64,000 nucleotides of DNA from Psettodes erumei (lineage: Eukaryota; Chordata; Actinopteri; Pleuronectiformes; Psettodidae), in assembly GCA_016785225.1 (NCBI GenBank), contig JAFBJZ010000882.1:412501-476500 (forward strand), read 5' to 3'. A program made the position numbers and the translations under genes. Within the stretch, counting starts at the first letter, position 1; every line of letters starts with the position of its first letter. Under the pieces are notes generated by a model that ran no database searches, was not told the DNA's origin, and saw only the letters and a list, made by a program, of their open reading frames with translations. Of the stretch, positions 20,751 through 35,000 are shown piece by piece.

Positions 20751-23700
20751 AACGATCGTGTTGATTGAAGAAGAAACTAACCTCGATTTTGTTACCCCGT
20801 CCGATTCAAATTTGCTTTATTGACACCGTGGTGCAGCACACGTGACGACAAAGCAAGGTGTTCAAACCGCTAAAGTGGCAGAAGAAGTGCGTAATTCTTT
20901 ACTTAGGTAGAAGTGATAGACAGTCACACAAGTACTCCATTCGCAGAAGGGCTCCTTTTAGAGTTTCATATCCACAGTGTATATTATAGTTTTTACTGCG
21001 ACATTAACATCTAAGAGACATTTAAATGAAGTAGTGGGTTGAGGTACAGCTGATTTTTCTACTTTATATACTGTGTGCAGCTTAATCCCTGGTAAATCCT
21101 AAAATGCAAAGCAACTAATTACTACTACTGCTGGTTAAATAACTGGTTGAATTTTTTAAAAAAAATTTCCTTCTTAAATGTACTAGAATGGCTGTATAAA
21201 GTAACACTGAACTTCCCAATCAGATACAGTTCAAGTACCTAAATTGTTGTTAAATTGGTAACAAGAACATTTTCACAACTTGCAAATTACTACAGTGGAT
21301 CCACTGTATGGCATAGACTAGAAGCCGCTCGCCTATAAAACCACACTGCTCTAATCGAGGCGGGGTTATCAACTTGTTATCAACAGCAAAAGAACTCAGG
21401 CCCATTGTGTTCCAAGTGATTAATATAAGCTTCAATGGAACGGCTCCTCCAACCCACACATTCCTGATCAAAACACCTCTACTCGTGTGGAACGTCAGAG
21501 ACGTGACCGAGGTCAGTTAACTAATGAACATCATAGCAATGATAACAGTGTTTATATTGTCCCACCCATGCAGGTGGAAAAAGAAACAGCTTACAGGAAG
21601 GTGAGGGCGCTGTCAATCAAACTCAGAGCGAGCTGCCCTTGCACGGGTCGCGTGCAGAGGTCTAATCAGGTGAACTGTGGGTCTTACTGAAGTTACAGGT
21701 TTTAAAATCCCATGTTAACACTCATAATACATCTAAATGAATATTAATATCAATTCATTCTCAATCCACAGACAACAAACTAGCACTTTTGGAACATCAC
21801 ACTGAACAGAGTGGCTGTGAAAGGGAAACTGTGTCAAGATAGTGATACTGCATGAGGCAACTCAAGAAATATGTTGAAACTTACAGGTTAATTACTCCAC
21901 CATATCTTAAATGGAATAGCTTTGATACATCTGAATGCTATAAACCAGGGTCCGGTGGGGGAGGCGAACCCAGGACCCCTCTTGGAGTTGAAGGCTGCTT
22001 GAAGACTGCAGGGCAAAACCGGAATGCCAGAGGACTTTTGGCCTCTTCAGTGGCAAAATCTCTGATGAGGAAGGGGTGGGAGGGCATGCGAAGGCTACAT
22101 AAAAGGGCTCTGGCCTCCAAGAGGTCACCGTGCACCATCAGATACCTCTGCAGGGCGAGGCACGTCCTTGCCCAGACTGTTTTTATGAGGGGCGGAGAGG
22201 TCGATCGCAGGTGTGAACGTATTTATCAGGATGAGGGAGCGGCCTGAGGAACTTCCTCGGAGGATAGCAATTATGCTGAGATGGCAAAGACTCTCGAGTG
22301 GTGCTGCGAGACACAACTCTTCGCTACCTGCAGACGCTGAAATTCGCGCTGCGCCTTCCCTGCGAGACGACAGCAGATATTAAAACCTCAGCCGGTCAGG
22401 CGTCAGTCTCGGTCGGGGAAGTTGCGGCAGAGGATCAGCTTGTTACCATAGAGACTGGAGGATGAGATTCTTTCCAGTGTTTTCACTTAAGGCAGGAAAC
22501 GCTCATGTCAAGTTTGCCTGTGATATGTGGGGGCAGAGTCTGGACGACAGGTGGCTGCTGGAAAAATCTGGACAGCGCCTCCTCGGCTTCGAAGAGCATT
22601 TGTAATAAAACCAATGGAAACTACTATTGGAAACATCCCCACCAACTGATATGAAACAGCATTGCACAATGTTTTTTTAAAAAAAATAATAGGTCAGAAT
22701 GTGAAAAAAGCAGCCTATGTCATATTAAGCAATAATTTCAGCAGCATTTGCATGTTTTTAAGATGGGGTGAGATATGAGTTTTCCACTCTGCTCTCTCGG
22801 TATGAATAACGCAGAATTCTACACATTTTTCCGGGAAGGCTTCAGTACGACTGTGCGACTTTGTGTAGAGTGTAAAAGAATGAAGGAAAAAAAAGAAAGA
22901 GGAGCAAATCGAGACAACATCCAGCAGTCTAACACGTGAGGAACACAGGGCTCTTCTCACACACAAATTCATCCTCACTTTTATTCTTACATAAGGATTT
23001 CGTACCTTGTTCCAGGCGTACATCAACAATCTATTTGTTGTCACATTGGGACAGACTGCAGGGGGGTTGCCCCCCCTCCTCCCCAGTCTTTCTCGGAGCA
23101 AGCTGATATGAAGAGGCGCTGCTGTCCTCTAGTGGCCTCTACAGCATCATGCATGGTTGGCAGGTTGGCGAGGAAGGCTTACGGTGCAGCTTGACAGTCA
23201 TTCAACGCAGGACTGTCGTGGTGCGTTCAGGTACCAGGGTGCAGCCAGGCTGTTAGTGCATCCACAAGTTGTTGTTTTGTTTTTTTCCAAAAAGTTTTTT
23301 ACCAACCTACGAGCGTGACAGTGGATTTACAGATTTCTAATACATGTTGCCACGGTGATCGTTTGGGCTCTTCCAGAGACAGCTGAACGTGTCCGAAGTT
23401 GGTGGAGCGTGGTCTTCGATTTGATAGCCTTACCCTTTAACGTTTTCCTTGGCAGAATAGAAGTGAGGCTTGTGGGTGTGAGAGGCAGCAGACATTTGTC
23501 ATACTCACACACACGTGCACGCCCAAACAAACACGCACACTTCAATCAAGACACACCTGTGACTGTTAGCTCCATCGCACACGCGCACTGAGACAAACTT
23601 CACTTGGGAGGACAGGGGACTTGCCTCTAACCTGGGATGTGGCTCCCCTTTGAAACCTTAAAAGAAGTGGGTACTCGTGCGCGTGGCACTTTTATTATCC

Positions 23701-26700
23701 TGACCCCTTTAGCTGCAGTGATAATGTCTCTTTATTTCCTGCCTGCACTCGGAATATTAAGAATTCTTTATTTTTCTTTTTTCTTCCTTATTTTTCTCTT
23801 CTTTCTTTGTACTTCTCTGCCCGTCAGGTTGTAATAAGTTTCTTTCTCTTCCCCACTTCCTTATCTGACACCTGATCCTGGAGGTTTAGAGTTACCACAC
23901 ACACAACACACACACACACATAGGAGTGTAGAATGGGAGGGTTGCATAGAACAAACAGATGGGACCTGGGACAGAAGCGTTTGTTCAGTGTGATGGTGTT
24001 CGATGTGTTTTTACACATGCCAAGAAAGAGAGAGAAGGCAGGAGAAGCGGAGTCACACAGGGAAATACACAACCCAATCGAGCAGCTTCCTCTGGCCTGT
24101 AACCACCTAATCGTCAGGTAAAAATGCAGCACGATGTTTGGGTGCCCAGTTGGCGGGCATTACGTTGCGTTATCATGTTTTTGGTGCAGGGATTTAAAAA
24201 GCATGTGTGTGCCTTCAGGCCCGGGCCTATGTGTCCACGGTACGTGTACTGTCAATCTTGGGATGTTTGATTTCCAAAAGAGTGTTCAAACAGTGGCTCA
24301 GACGCGGAGGTTGTTCGCGGGATTACTCTAAGCGCCAATTGGTTAGTAAGATTTCGAGTTTAACGCTGCATCTCTGCTGTATGATGACAGGCTATATTCT
24401 AGGTAACGGATAAATTCTCCGGCCATGCATTGCTTCTGCACAAAAAGTGTATTGTCGCTGAAGCTTACAAATCAGAGGCTCAAGGCGCTGTCCTCAAATA
24501 CAGGTCGGCAGAGTCACGAGGTTATTTTCAACTGCACAGGGTTTTGGAAGACACTTGTTGTTGACAGTTGTTTGCAGAGTATTAAAACCAGCAGAAGACA
24601 CACCTGTCACGCCTTTGCAACATCAATTCTTCAATATTTAATAGGGAAACAATCTTGTCTTGAACTCTACAAATGTTCAAATAAATTCAGCCATCATCCA
24701 CATACACACGATTTACCAGACAATTACGTAAGGCTTTGCCCATGTGAACTGGCTGATGGGAAATGAGGATGCAGTGGGGTTTATATACAGTGGCATGGAG
24801 GCCATTTCTTCCACTACGTACATTATCTACTGAATCAGGATGAAGGTTCTGTATGACTTTGGGTGTCTCAGTGCAGCATTTAAGGGACGACCGGTTGTGT
24901 GCCGACTGTCTCTCAGATCAGTTGGCTGGATGATAGCTGGTCTCGTGGCCGGTGTTTTGCTGTCCAGATGGCTGTGTCGGGGTAATTCCCCTCAGATGGA
25001 CTCGCCACTAATCCCCCCCAGAGAGTTTGCGGCGACTTGATCTCATGCCCGCCTGGGAAACATTCAGACAAACGCTCCTGACAGGCGGGCCCGTTAGCTT
25101 CTCGACGGGAGCGTGGCGAGGACACCGGCAGCCCGGGTCGATCGGCTCCACGCTGTGGGGCCTGTACGCGGTCAGCATAGGGGGCAAAGTGATAGAAAAG
25201 AGAGTGATTAGAGAGCAAGAGAGAGAGAGAGAGAGAGACAGACGCCAGGTCAGGCTGATTAGGTGCGGAGTCAAGACTTACCTGTACGATTGTCTTAATC
25301 TCAGTTTGGGAACTTGTTCCACAGTATGGGATCTTTGATAATCAGGTACATTTCTCTCTTTTCTCTGTTATTAGACCTCTAGAAAATCTAGAAAAGCAGG
25401 GGGGTGAATTCTCGCAGGGCCCTATGTTTGTTTTAGTTCAGCCTTCATCGTGCTCTTACTTTAATGGGGATGTCACTGTAAAAACCGGTAATTGTGTGGT
25501 AGAAGGAACCGATCACCAGAAACAAGAGATGCGTCCACAGCACGGTTACGCCCTGCAGAGTAAATTATGATCCACGCTGCGACTGATAACGTCCAGGCTA
25601 TTCCGGGCACATCCTCCTCAGCAGGTTGAAACTCGATTTAAGGGCCGATGAACCAAAGGGGTCGAAGACTTCAGGCGCGGAGGAAGGTGACTTTAATTCA
25701 CTTGGCCCTGTGTTATTCGCGTGAGTTAGTGCCCCGGTGTGGGTGTGTTTCCTTTCCTGCCGCTATTATCTGGATATGTAGACAGAATTAGATTAATACA
25801 GGACTGTTTGTTGTCACGCCAAAGAGGAGATCGACTGCGTGTCGTCTTTTTTTTCCTCATGGGGTGGGTAAACGGGAATCAGCTGTGGCGCCATCGCTGA
25901 TGATCAGACTCGTTCTCATCATAATGTAGGGATCCTAGTGCAGTCAAAAGCAGCAAAATCCGTCTCACGTATGGAAAGTAATGCATGCATGAAGTTTGTG
26001 TGATAATCCCTCATTACTTAACCTGGATTTTCAGACAAATCGAACTGAGGCTGCTGTGGCAGATGCAGCTTGTGAAATGAACGTGTTGATGTGATGTGAA
26101 ATGAGGCAATTCCTCTCTGTCTTTGTGTGCACGCTCCCCCGGCCTCCTGTGGTTGGCTCCCCTGCTGGACCTATGCTGCTCTGCTTGTGGTGAGTCCACT
26201 GAGCCCCCCCCCCCCCATCCCCACCCCTGCCTCGCTTAATTTAGGACTCTGGATCCACATCGAGTTGCAAAATGTGATGGTTGGATGTCCTTCTGCACTG
26301 CTTGCTGTCAAAACACTCCTTTGTGTTGACCTTTTACATCAGACAATATTTAAATATGAATTGTATACTAATTAAACGTTCTCCTAGTTGTTTGCGTTAT
26401 TATATTACATGTTAGTGTTGCTATTATATGGATGTTTACTCCTCTCAAATCTCCATGCTGCCTCACGCTATAAGCCAATTACTTGAGCTGCTGTAATCTG
26501 GGTGTGGGTATATTTGTAAAACGTGGGTGTGTGCTCGTGCATGTGTGTGTGTGTGTGTGTGTTTTTGTGCCTGTGTGTGCACACAGCGACAGTAGCCATG
26601 CCTTATGTAATGCAATGACCAGAGTGTCCTTTGTTTGTGGAAGAAGCAGTCCAACATAACCAGACAATCAGTTAATAGCTCCAGCATATTCAGTTGTTCA

Positions 26701-27279
26701 AGTATAAATTTTCTTTAAATTACGAAAGATATATAATGTGTAGTCAATGTGTCATACTGATATGCTCATTTTAAAATCAGATGTAACATGTCTACTTTAA
26801 AAGCGTCGACTTCATTTGAAATTTTCAAATTAAAATCCTTTCCTGGTCTTGCTCACAGAACATTGAACAGTTGCCAAAGGTAACTTAATCAACAGGTCAC
26901 AGTTGACAACTGACTATGCATATTCAAAGCACTGCACTGCATTGTATCTCAAACACTGGGTTAGGATTAATCTCGTTATATAAGCGAAATGACACTGCAG
27001 ATTAATCAAAAACAAACAAAAATCAGGCGCGATGCAGCCTACTAATAATAAATACAAGTTAAAGAAAAAAAGGAGCCTGTAACTTTAAACGCTAAAATGG
27101 TAAATGCACAAATCCCTATTCCAATGGCGGCTCCAACCGTGGTCCGAAAAAAAACAACTTTTGGAATGAAAAATGTCGGATAAAAAAATGAATATATCGT
27201 CAACATATTGCAGTGTCCCTACGTGGCCTCTAGAGAGAGCTGCCTCGCCACGCTAACACTGCCACATCTTCATCGAACG
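20751..27279. other. Intergenic spacer between head-to-head genes
   Basis: A mostly A/T-rich stretch with scattered CA/GT runs (23885-23920, 26540-26562) and a GA run at 25220-25238. A 131-codon frame at 21852-22247 has no recognisable similarity or splice context. I see no gene here. Confidence 0.6.
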
Positions 27280-27420
27280 TCCCTCCAAAGCGAATGGACA
27301 GCGCGAGCGACCAATCGCATTTTACCGTATAATACAGTAATCCCTGTGAGCCAATGCGAGGCCGCTAAAAGATGCTTTTCACTGTATGGGGCGGGCCTTG
27401 GGGATGATGGACACGTCTGC
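27280..27420 (+). promoter_or_regulatory. epb41l2: Candidate epb41l2 promoter (CCAAT and GC boxes)
   Basis: Within 90 bp there are two CCAAT boxes (27311-27315 and 27351-27355) and a GC box ggggcggg (27388-27395). The region turns abruptly CpG-rich, and a good donor follows at 27569. This is the typical layout of a TATA-less housekeeping-type promoter. The start site cannot be placed to the base. Confidence 0.55.
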
Positions 27421-27569
27421 TCTGAGCCCTCGCCAGATTGTCCGTGTGGACTGTAGTAGGGATTTTTGGAGGCTGAGATAGTGCGACGTTCGTTATTTTT
27501 TGGAGGAGAACACGGAGAGAGGCCACGTTTGGAAAAGTCCCCCACACGTATCGCCGAATATCCCAGCAG
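27421..27569 (+). other. epb41l2: Probable non-coding first exon of epb41l2
   Basis: The donor is tcccagcag followed by gtaacg. Upstream sequence is CpG-containing and lacks a long ATG frame. It would splice to the acceptor at 39200, since the next in-gene exon starts with only 14 bases of 5' UTR. The 5' edge is approximate. Confidence 0.45.
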
Positions 27570-30500
27570 GTAACGTTTAATTTTACCCCCCTTTTAAATC
27601 ACGTGATTTATGCATCAGCGTCTGCCGCTGGCTCAACGGTTCGGGGGATTTTGCGTTCCATACACTCGATTTTTTTGCTGCGCTAAATATGTAGGTACTC
27701 AACCTGTACTGTCATCTTCACCAGCGAGAAGCAGTTGGTTTCGAAATGGTCAAGCCAACGCCACGCTTCTCACTGGAATCCGCTACTCGGAGTCGGAGTC
27801 GTACCTTCGGCGCGAGGCGCTTCATGGCGCCTATCTTCTCGCACATTATCATCACCTAAAACTACTTTCATGTCCCGCCGCACCTCGCCCGGGGTCGCGT
27901 TTAATGTGGTTAGCGTCGAGAGCTTCGTCGAAACGGTTAGCTTCGGTGAAACAAGCGCAACGGAGGCGGTTTAATAAAAAGAAGTCATTTGTGAATGAAC
28001 AGACCCCGGTGTGTTGCTGGCGGCGTTTGCGTTTCCTGGTGTAGGTGAATTCTCCCGTTACGTTAACGGTAGAAACGGCCGCTGGCGGTCGCCTTCTCCG
28101 AACCTCGCTCACGCAATCGGCCGTTCAAATCGCCGGTCTGCGTTTTTTTTGCGGGAGGATTCGTGTCGCCGCTTAAGTAAACAAGTGGCGGCTGGGTGGC
28201 TGTTTTTGCGGGGCTCCCGCTTGAAAGCCGCATTTAAGCCTTTTTTTTTTTATCTGTGGCCGCGCAGCGACGTTACCTTTGTGCGCGCAGGGGGGCAGAG
28301 CTCGGTTCAGCTGCGGCAGAAAACTGGAACGCGTCGTTTCGCCGTTTTCAGAGCAGCGATTGTCGGTTTGCGTAAGAAAAAGGAGGTTTGACAAACGCGC
28401 GTTTGGAAATCGCCAGGTCCCGTTTTGGGTTTGTGCGCTGGGTTTAAAGGGTGGATGTCGCCTGACTCCGCGGTGGTGGAAATAAAACGTGGGTATTTAC
28501 AGCACCCGCCCAAATCAGGGCATAACAATGTTTGGTATCAGTGTAATCATCAAAATATCCCCAGAGGAAATGGCTTTTTTCCAATTTTCAGGTTGCGATC
28601 GGACAACTTTTTGTACTTTACAGACAACTCTAATGATCATACATGGTACATTATGTTAAAGGATTGGTTTGAAGGGCTCACAGAAGGTTGGGTTGTTTTT
28701 TTTTAAGTCTCACAAGTTTATTTGGTTTCAGATTTGACGGATCTTCCCTTGGCTTCGACCCCCCCGTTCCTGTTTGAAAATATATCAGCCTTCTCATCAC
28801 GCTCTTTGTACTTCTTATCTGCTGACACCGGCTGCGTGTGCACGCTGTACCGAGAGTACAGAAAGGCCCAGTTTGACAGAAGGCAAGGGGGCTCCGGCCG
28901 TTTGCAGACAGGCAGGCCAACAAACCAATGCTGGACTCAGCTGAGATTGCGCTGACACGGGGAAAAAAAGCCAGCGGCAGTTGGCAAACATATTGATTAT
29001 ATTAACTTATTTCATTGTAATGCATTCAAACACTGTGTGGTGCCACAGTTAGTCATTGCAAGGTGGTTTTTTTTCGTAGCTTTTCAAGCGGCATCTTTTA
29101 TACTCGAGCAACCATACCTTGGTTTTATTAATAACTGTCTGATAGGTGTATTTTTGCAACGCGGCGTTCGATGTGGCCGCGGCCTGACACAGACAGGCTG
29201 ATATTAGGGCAGCCCAGCCCGTGCACTTATGCTACTAACGATCACCCTCAACTCTCCCTCTAACTACGTGTCTGCGCGGCCGAGCGCTCATCGCCTTAAT
29301 CAGCACAACTCGGCTTTGGTGTCTGCCTGCGTCCTCTTTGTCTTTTTGCCTCTGAGGTGAAGGAGATGTGCGCGCGTGGGGGGAGGCGAAGGACACGAGG
29401 ACAGGGACGGCGAGAGCGGCTGGTGGCGCGCAAGACTCGAGCAACGTGACTGCTTATGGTTTATCATCTCATTGTAGATGTGCGATCTGGTTGGATTGTC
29501 TTATGATTTGTGAACGGTTACCCGTAAAGTGCAAGGCAACGGCCCAGTCAGATTTCGCCCCGAAGAACTTGCAAAATACTCGAGCGTGTCATCTGAAATC
29601 TTTCTGTCGTGACAGTTGCTTTCGACGTTCATGATGGAAGAAAAAGGGACTTCCTGCGTGGAGCTGGTGATGCTGCAACCTAAACCCTGTCCAGAGTTGA
29701 GCTGGACACTTCGTGGAACTGAACGAATCATACGTAAAGGTCCTCATCTGTTTGGCCACCCGGTCGACGAGCGACTTCAGCATCCGTTTCCTTGTCTTAT
29801 CGTTTCTTTTTCGCTTGCAGGGGTTATTGACATAGGTGTGTATCAAACACGCCCAACACATGCTCCATTTCGTTGTCGGCGGTTTCTTAATGTTGACATT
29901 ACGCTTGTTTGGTCATTGTCCGATCTGACCACAGTGACAAACTACATGCAAACAAGAGAGCTCGAATGTCACTTGAAAAAGAACAAAAAATTTACAGAAT
30001 AATATAAACGCCAGTATAAAATAATGTGACGCAGTGGACCCGGAAATGACCGTAGGGTGGATTTAACGCTTCTCACACGGTCTCGGCAGCGGTTGAACAT
30101 AATACGCCTCACAAAGACATTCTCCTCTGCGGGGGCCATTGTATTTTATCGTGTTGTGTTACAAGTTCAGGTTAACCGGCGCGAAGTACGAGGAAATCCA
30201 GTTTTCGGGCCACAGCTCTCGTGACATACAGCCATGCAGGATAAAGAATAAAAGCGAAACAGAAAGTTTCAGCGAGGAGGACTCATCGTCTGGAGGGCTG
30301 TACGGGGAAGAAGATGGCGGAGAGCACGTACGGCGGGTCACCGCCGTGGCGTTTTTTTTTTTTTCCAGCCGGGCCTCTCTCTGCCGTTCTCAGCCTCTCA
30401 GGATGCGTAGAACAGTGGCGGCTCTGTCAGCCTCGCTAATGAGAAGCCTTAATTGGTTGCCCCGGTGGGAGAATCTGCTCATTAAAGGCGGCTGGAACCG

Positions 30501-32023
30501 AACCCGGGTGAGCTGGAGCGAGAGCGCCGTTTCGACTCTCCCCCTCGGCGTTGCCGTCGTCGTTTCGGGGGTCCGCGAAGCTCTTAAGTTGGCGGGAGGG
30601 GGAGGGGGCGCGGTGGCAAAGATCGGGGAAAAAAACCGGAAACGTCGTGATGGAGCGGCCGACGGAGCAAGGGAGGGAAGGCGGAGGCGAGTGGGAGAGG
30701 AAGGGGCAGAGAGGGCTGAGCGAGCGATATTGCTTAACCATTCGGAAAGGCTATGGGAACATCTCTGTGTGTTTGCGCCGTGACCCCCGCGCGCACGCAC
30801 GCACACGCGTCACGTCGGCTCAGACCCGCACAGAAGGTCCTACTGTCCCGCATCAGCTTTAATCAGCGGCGACTGGGTTTCTGCAGAGAAATAGCACGTG
30901 CAGAAAATGTTGCACCCCCAACCCCCCAAAAAAGTCACATCCAACGCGCTTCATTGGATTTGGAAAAAGTGGTCGCCGCCCCGACCGCAAAGCGTAATCC
31001 GAGGCTTTCATCCGGGACGGTCGCGACAATCGCCGAGGTGGACGCGTCCTGCAGCGTAGCGGCCGGCCGCGACCGGGCGAGCTTCAGCCTCTAGCTTTCA
31101 GGGCCGGCGCCGCGGGATTCCCGATTCACGCGGGGAAAGATCAGAGAGGCACGGATGAATGGAAACTGTAATGCGGCGCTCAGCTTATTACAGAGACAAG
31201 AGACAGTGGGGTGGAAGGAGGGGAGGAGCGCGGGAGAGGGATCAAGACGGTCAGCCGCGCGCCAACGAAAACTGGAAAGCGGGAGCGCAGGCTTGAGAGG
31301 AAATAGTTGTTGCAACAGTCACCTGTGAGAACAGAGTGTTATCTTGGAGCCGGAGTATGAATATTTTTTTTTTTCGTTAAACGAGAGGGCCCGTTGGAGG
31401 AGAGCAGGAGGCGCTTGGGTTGAACGGCAACATGTCGCATCGGGGACGGGCCTGACGGCCTTCCCCCGGCGAGCGTCCGGCTCTGAAAGGAATGAGAGAA
31501 TGTATAAAGAGAGAAAAAAAAAAAGGAGAGGGAGGAGAGAGCGTGGGCCTGTGGGTTTGGCGGGGGGCCAGACATAGTTAAAAACAGATTAATCAGCGCG
31601 GGGTCACATTCTCACAGACAGAGGCCGAACGGAGCGCGGCGGGACGGGGCCTTCATCTATTTTTTTTTTTTTACGGGCCGCATCTCGGGGAGCGACGCAA
31701 GGAAGTGTCAGTGCGTGCGGGGGGGGGCGGGTGTTACATCGAAGCCGTTTGACCAAGAACATCAGATGACAGTGAAGGCAGATGAACCCTCTTCCATTCG
31801 TCCATTCGGCTCACCGTCGATGCGTTGTCTCCAACGGGCTGTGGACAGAAACTGGGGGGAAAAAAAATCGGCCGGCAGAGCGGGGAAGCGCGGGGGAGGG
31901 GGGAGGAAAAAAGAAGCGAGAGGAGTTGCTGCGGGTGAGGAGGTTGCGAGGGGCTAACCGGCTCTCATTAGTCGCTTCCGAGAGGGTTCGTGAAACATCT
32001 TGGAAAGCGTTTGCCCTGTGAAT

Positions 32024-32093
<70 letters not shown>

Positions 32094-35000
32094 ACAGAAA
32101 CCAGGGTCAATGGACAATCTTTCCCACAAGTCCAAACTGTACGGGGGGGGACAGGGGTCCAAGCTGATAAAACGTGCTAGTCAAACTTTTTCGCTGAATA
32201 CGTGACACTAGTAGTTGGATCATTTAAAGGGTGTGTAGAAACGTTTACCTTCACCGCCAGTCATGTGATTCCCTCATTTTTTTTTTTTTACTCTACTGTT
32301 TATCTTTCATTAGCAGAGATTAATTTTCCTATCCTTCAATTTACAATTTTTTTTTGTCTTTTACTTTTATCTACCCCCCACCCGGGCAACCTTTCCCCTT
32401 TTCCTCGCTACATTTCCTATTTTCCTTGTATGATAATGAGGTGGGCGTGTCCGAGCACGTCCGTGCACCGGATTGGTTCGCGGTGTCCGTGTGTTTAACG
32501 TTAGTGGGGCAGTCCGGGGGGACTGGTTCATAGCACACACTCCATTCCTAAAGCGAGCGCAAGTTGTGGCCCGACTGAAGAAGCCCTGCGAGAAAGTTAC
32601 AAAAGTTTGCGTAACAAAGGCCAGTCATCCCTCCGTTCGCTTGCTCGGCCTGCCAGCACGTATCCCACGTGTGACAAAACGCTCGCGCGAGTTTCCCCTC
32701 GCGATCGGAGTGCAAAAACCGAGGGCCGACGAGCGCGGTCCTGCACATGTTTTTAACTCGGCCGTTTCCTGTTTTCATGTTGGCGGGATTCTGATGAGAG
32801 AGACGCAGATGCCGAGACATGTAATGTGGATGAAAAAAAGAGAGAGAGAGAATCCAAGATGGAGGAATGGGAGATTAACCAGTGGGAAACTGGAGAAGTT
32901 GCCCCATTGCCAGACTTCCTGTTTCCTGGCTCGAGGTCAGAGGTCGCTGGACTGGGATTAACTGATACTAGGCGTCTGACTAATCTGTCTGGTCATGCCG
33001 CTGACCTACCACAGCGGAGCCGGTTACGGCGGCGCCCGGCAGCAGGCGCTCGCCTCGGCGTTCTGGAAACGAGGGCGCCTCGTGGCGTTCGCGAGGGAAA
33101 TGTCTCATTTTAGAGCGAGGGGTTTAAAGGTCAGCAGTTAGAAAAGGAATGGCGGGTGGCTGTGAGTTGGTGATGGGCCGGAGCGCTTCACCGGCCCCTG
33201 CCGCGATTGCTTCACCAGGGAACAAGCGCCGCCGCTGGCCAATCCCGATCCGGGACGCAGCTCGGGCCATCGGTGATGAGTAGCTGGAATGGGAGGGACT
33301 CTGGTATTCAGTGTCCGACGGCGATCCATGCCAGCTGCGCCGCGTCGCCACGCGGGGGCCTGCCGCCGTGACCAGCCCTCGCGCCCGTGAAGTCATTTGT
33401 TTTGCCAAAGCACCTGTTCGTCGCCGCCCTCTGCGGGATGTGTGTTGCCGCAGCAACGCCACACCCAGAGAGAGGGAGAGAGACAGCACCGAGCTCTGCG
33501 GTTTCGGCCCGCGAGTTTCGCCGTCTTTCTTCTCCTTTCACTCGCCCGCTCTTTCTCTCTCTCTCTCCCCCTCCCGGCTAATGCCGGCCTTCTTCCCCCC
33601 TCCGTCTTTTTTTTTTTTCTCCGCTCCCTCTCTTGCGCGCACGCACACACACGGGGTAGACTGCATGGCCTCTCCGCCCGTGCTTTCGCTCTTTGTGTCG
33701 CACACGCGCTCACAGACGGGGCACTTGTGCCTGACTGCTTTAATTGCTGAATAGGGGGGGTTTAGCGGTTAACAATAGCAGTTATGAGCCGACCCATTAT
33801 TCCCATACACACACGCAGACACACACACACACACACACTTTACACCAGAAGACACACACATAAGCAGTTTGTTTTATTTTAAAAGTTAATATGATTCTTA
33901 CTGTCGCGTCAACACTTAAACACACGACAAAGGAGAATCATCACGTGATTTTTTTCACATCAAGGTAATGCCCCTTCGAACGGAATAGCATCCATACGCC
34001 ATTAGCACGTTAGCATCTCACAGCTGAATTAGGCGTGACCCACGGTATTCTCGGAGGCGCCTTTTGGTGCCGATGAGCGGGAGCGAAGGGGAGGGCTGAA
34101 TTTGTTCCACAGCAGACAACAGCACTTATGAGCTGATGGTAATAACACGGTAACGCAAGCGATGACGCGGCGCTCCGTCATTTCACCGCTTCACCCCGGC
34201 CGCCTGACCTCGCACTTGCCGCGCTCGAGGCCAAGGCGGCAGAGGCGAGGGTCGGCGTTCTTCCGAGGCAGCCAAAGGTGGATGTCGGGGTGGAGATGGA
34301 GGGGACAAACAGAGGGATGGGCAGACAGACACACAAAACAGGCGCGGGGATTATGTTTTTGCGGTAATCCTCGGTTTGAGGGCCAGAGCGCGGCGCAAAG
34401 GGACGGGAGCGCGTTCATAATTTCTCACACCAGCGGCGCACGTGTGCGTATCTGTGTTTAATTGAAAACCCTTAGCGGGCGTGTTTATCCGCGACCCCGC
34501 GGGTTTACACATGTTCTCCAATCCGTTTACGCTTGTATCTGTTGTGTGTGTGTGTGTGGATGTTGCGTGACAGATGGGCAGATCGTACAAGAGAACAGCA
34601 CAGATTAGGATTCTGCGCTCTGAGCGCGGTTATGTCAAAACCCGAACTGGGGCTCGGCAACTCCCGGCTGGTGGACTGCGGCGGACCAGCTCGCCCGTTG
34701 CGTTGGCGCGGAGGCCGATCGATTTCCGCTGCTTTGTTTGCAGCAGCCCGTGGCGCTCAGCGGCCATTGGGAACCAACCAGTGAAATGTGACCGTTTCTG
34801 AACGCACAGCATGTGCGCCGGAAGGGATTGAGATGTGACGTAATAACAGCGTAACTTCTCCACACTGCGCGCACCGTCCGTGGGCGCACGCCAGATAAAA
34901 CGCATTACGCTATGACACTACAGTCATCACAACGTTCTGATGTCACTGCTGTCACACACAGGCTGGCCCGGTTCAAGGCTTCGGAACCATTCGGAACCAT

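Noticed and set aside
20113..20823. Overlapping long frames rich in Ser-Leu or Arg-Glu
   Set aside because: They are translations of the CT/GA microsatellite and flanking GC repeats.
21852..22247. 131-codon open frame in the intergenic spacer
   Set aside because: No known similarity, no splice signals in register, and ordinary base composition; chance is likely.
24840..25040. 66-codon frame with a short hydrophobic stretch
   Set aside because: No splice sites in register and no similarity; unlike 4538-4636 it has no downstream exon to join.
27610..28391. Open frames of 126-144 codons after the presumed first exon
   Set aside because: CpG-rich sequence has few stop codons; no protein-like similarity was seen.
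30139..30783. 214-codon open frame in a GC-rich block
   Set aside because: Stop-poor composition, low-complexity Arg/Glu/Gly content and no acceptor/donor pair or homology.
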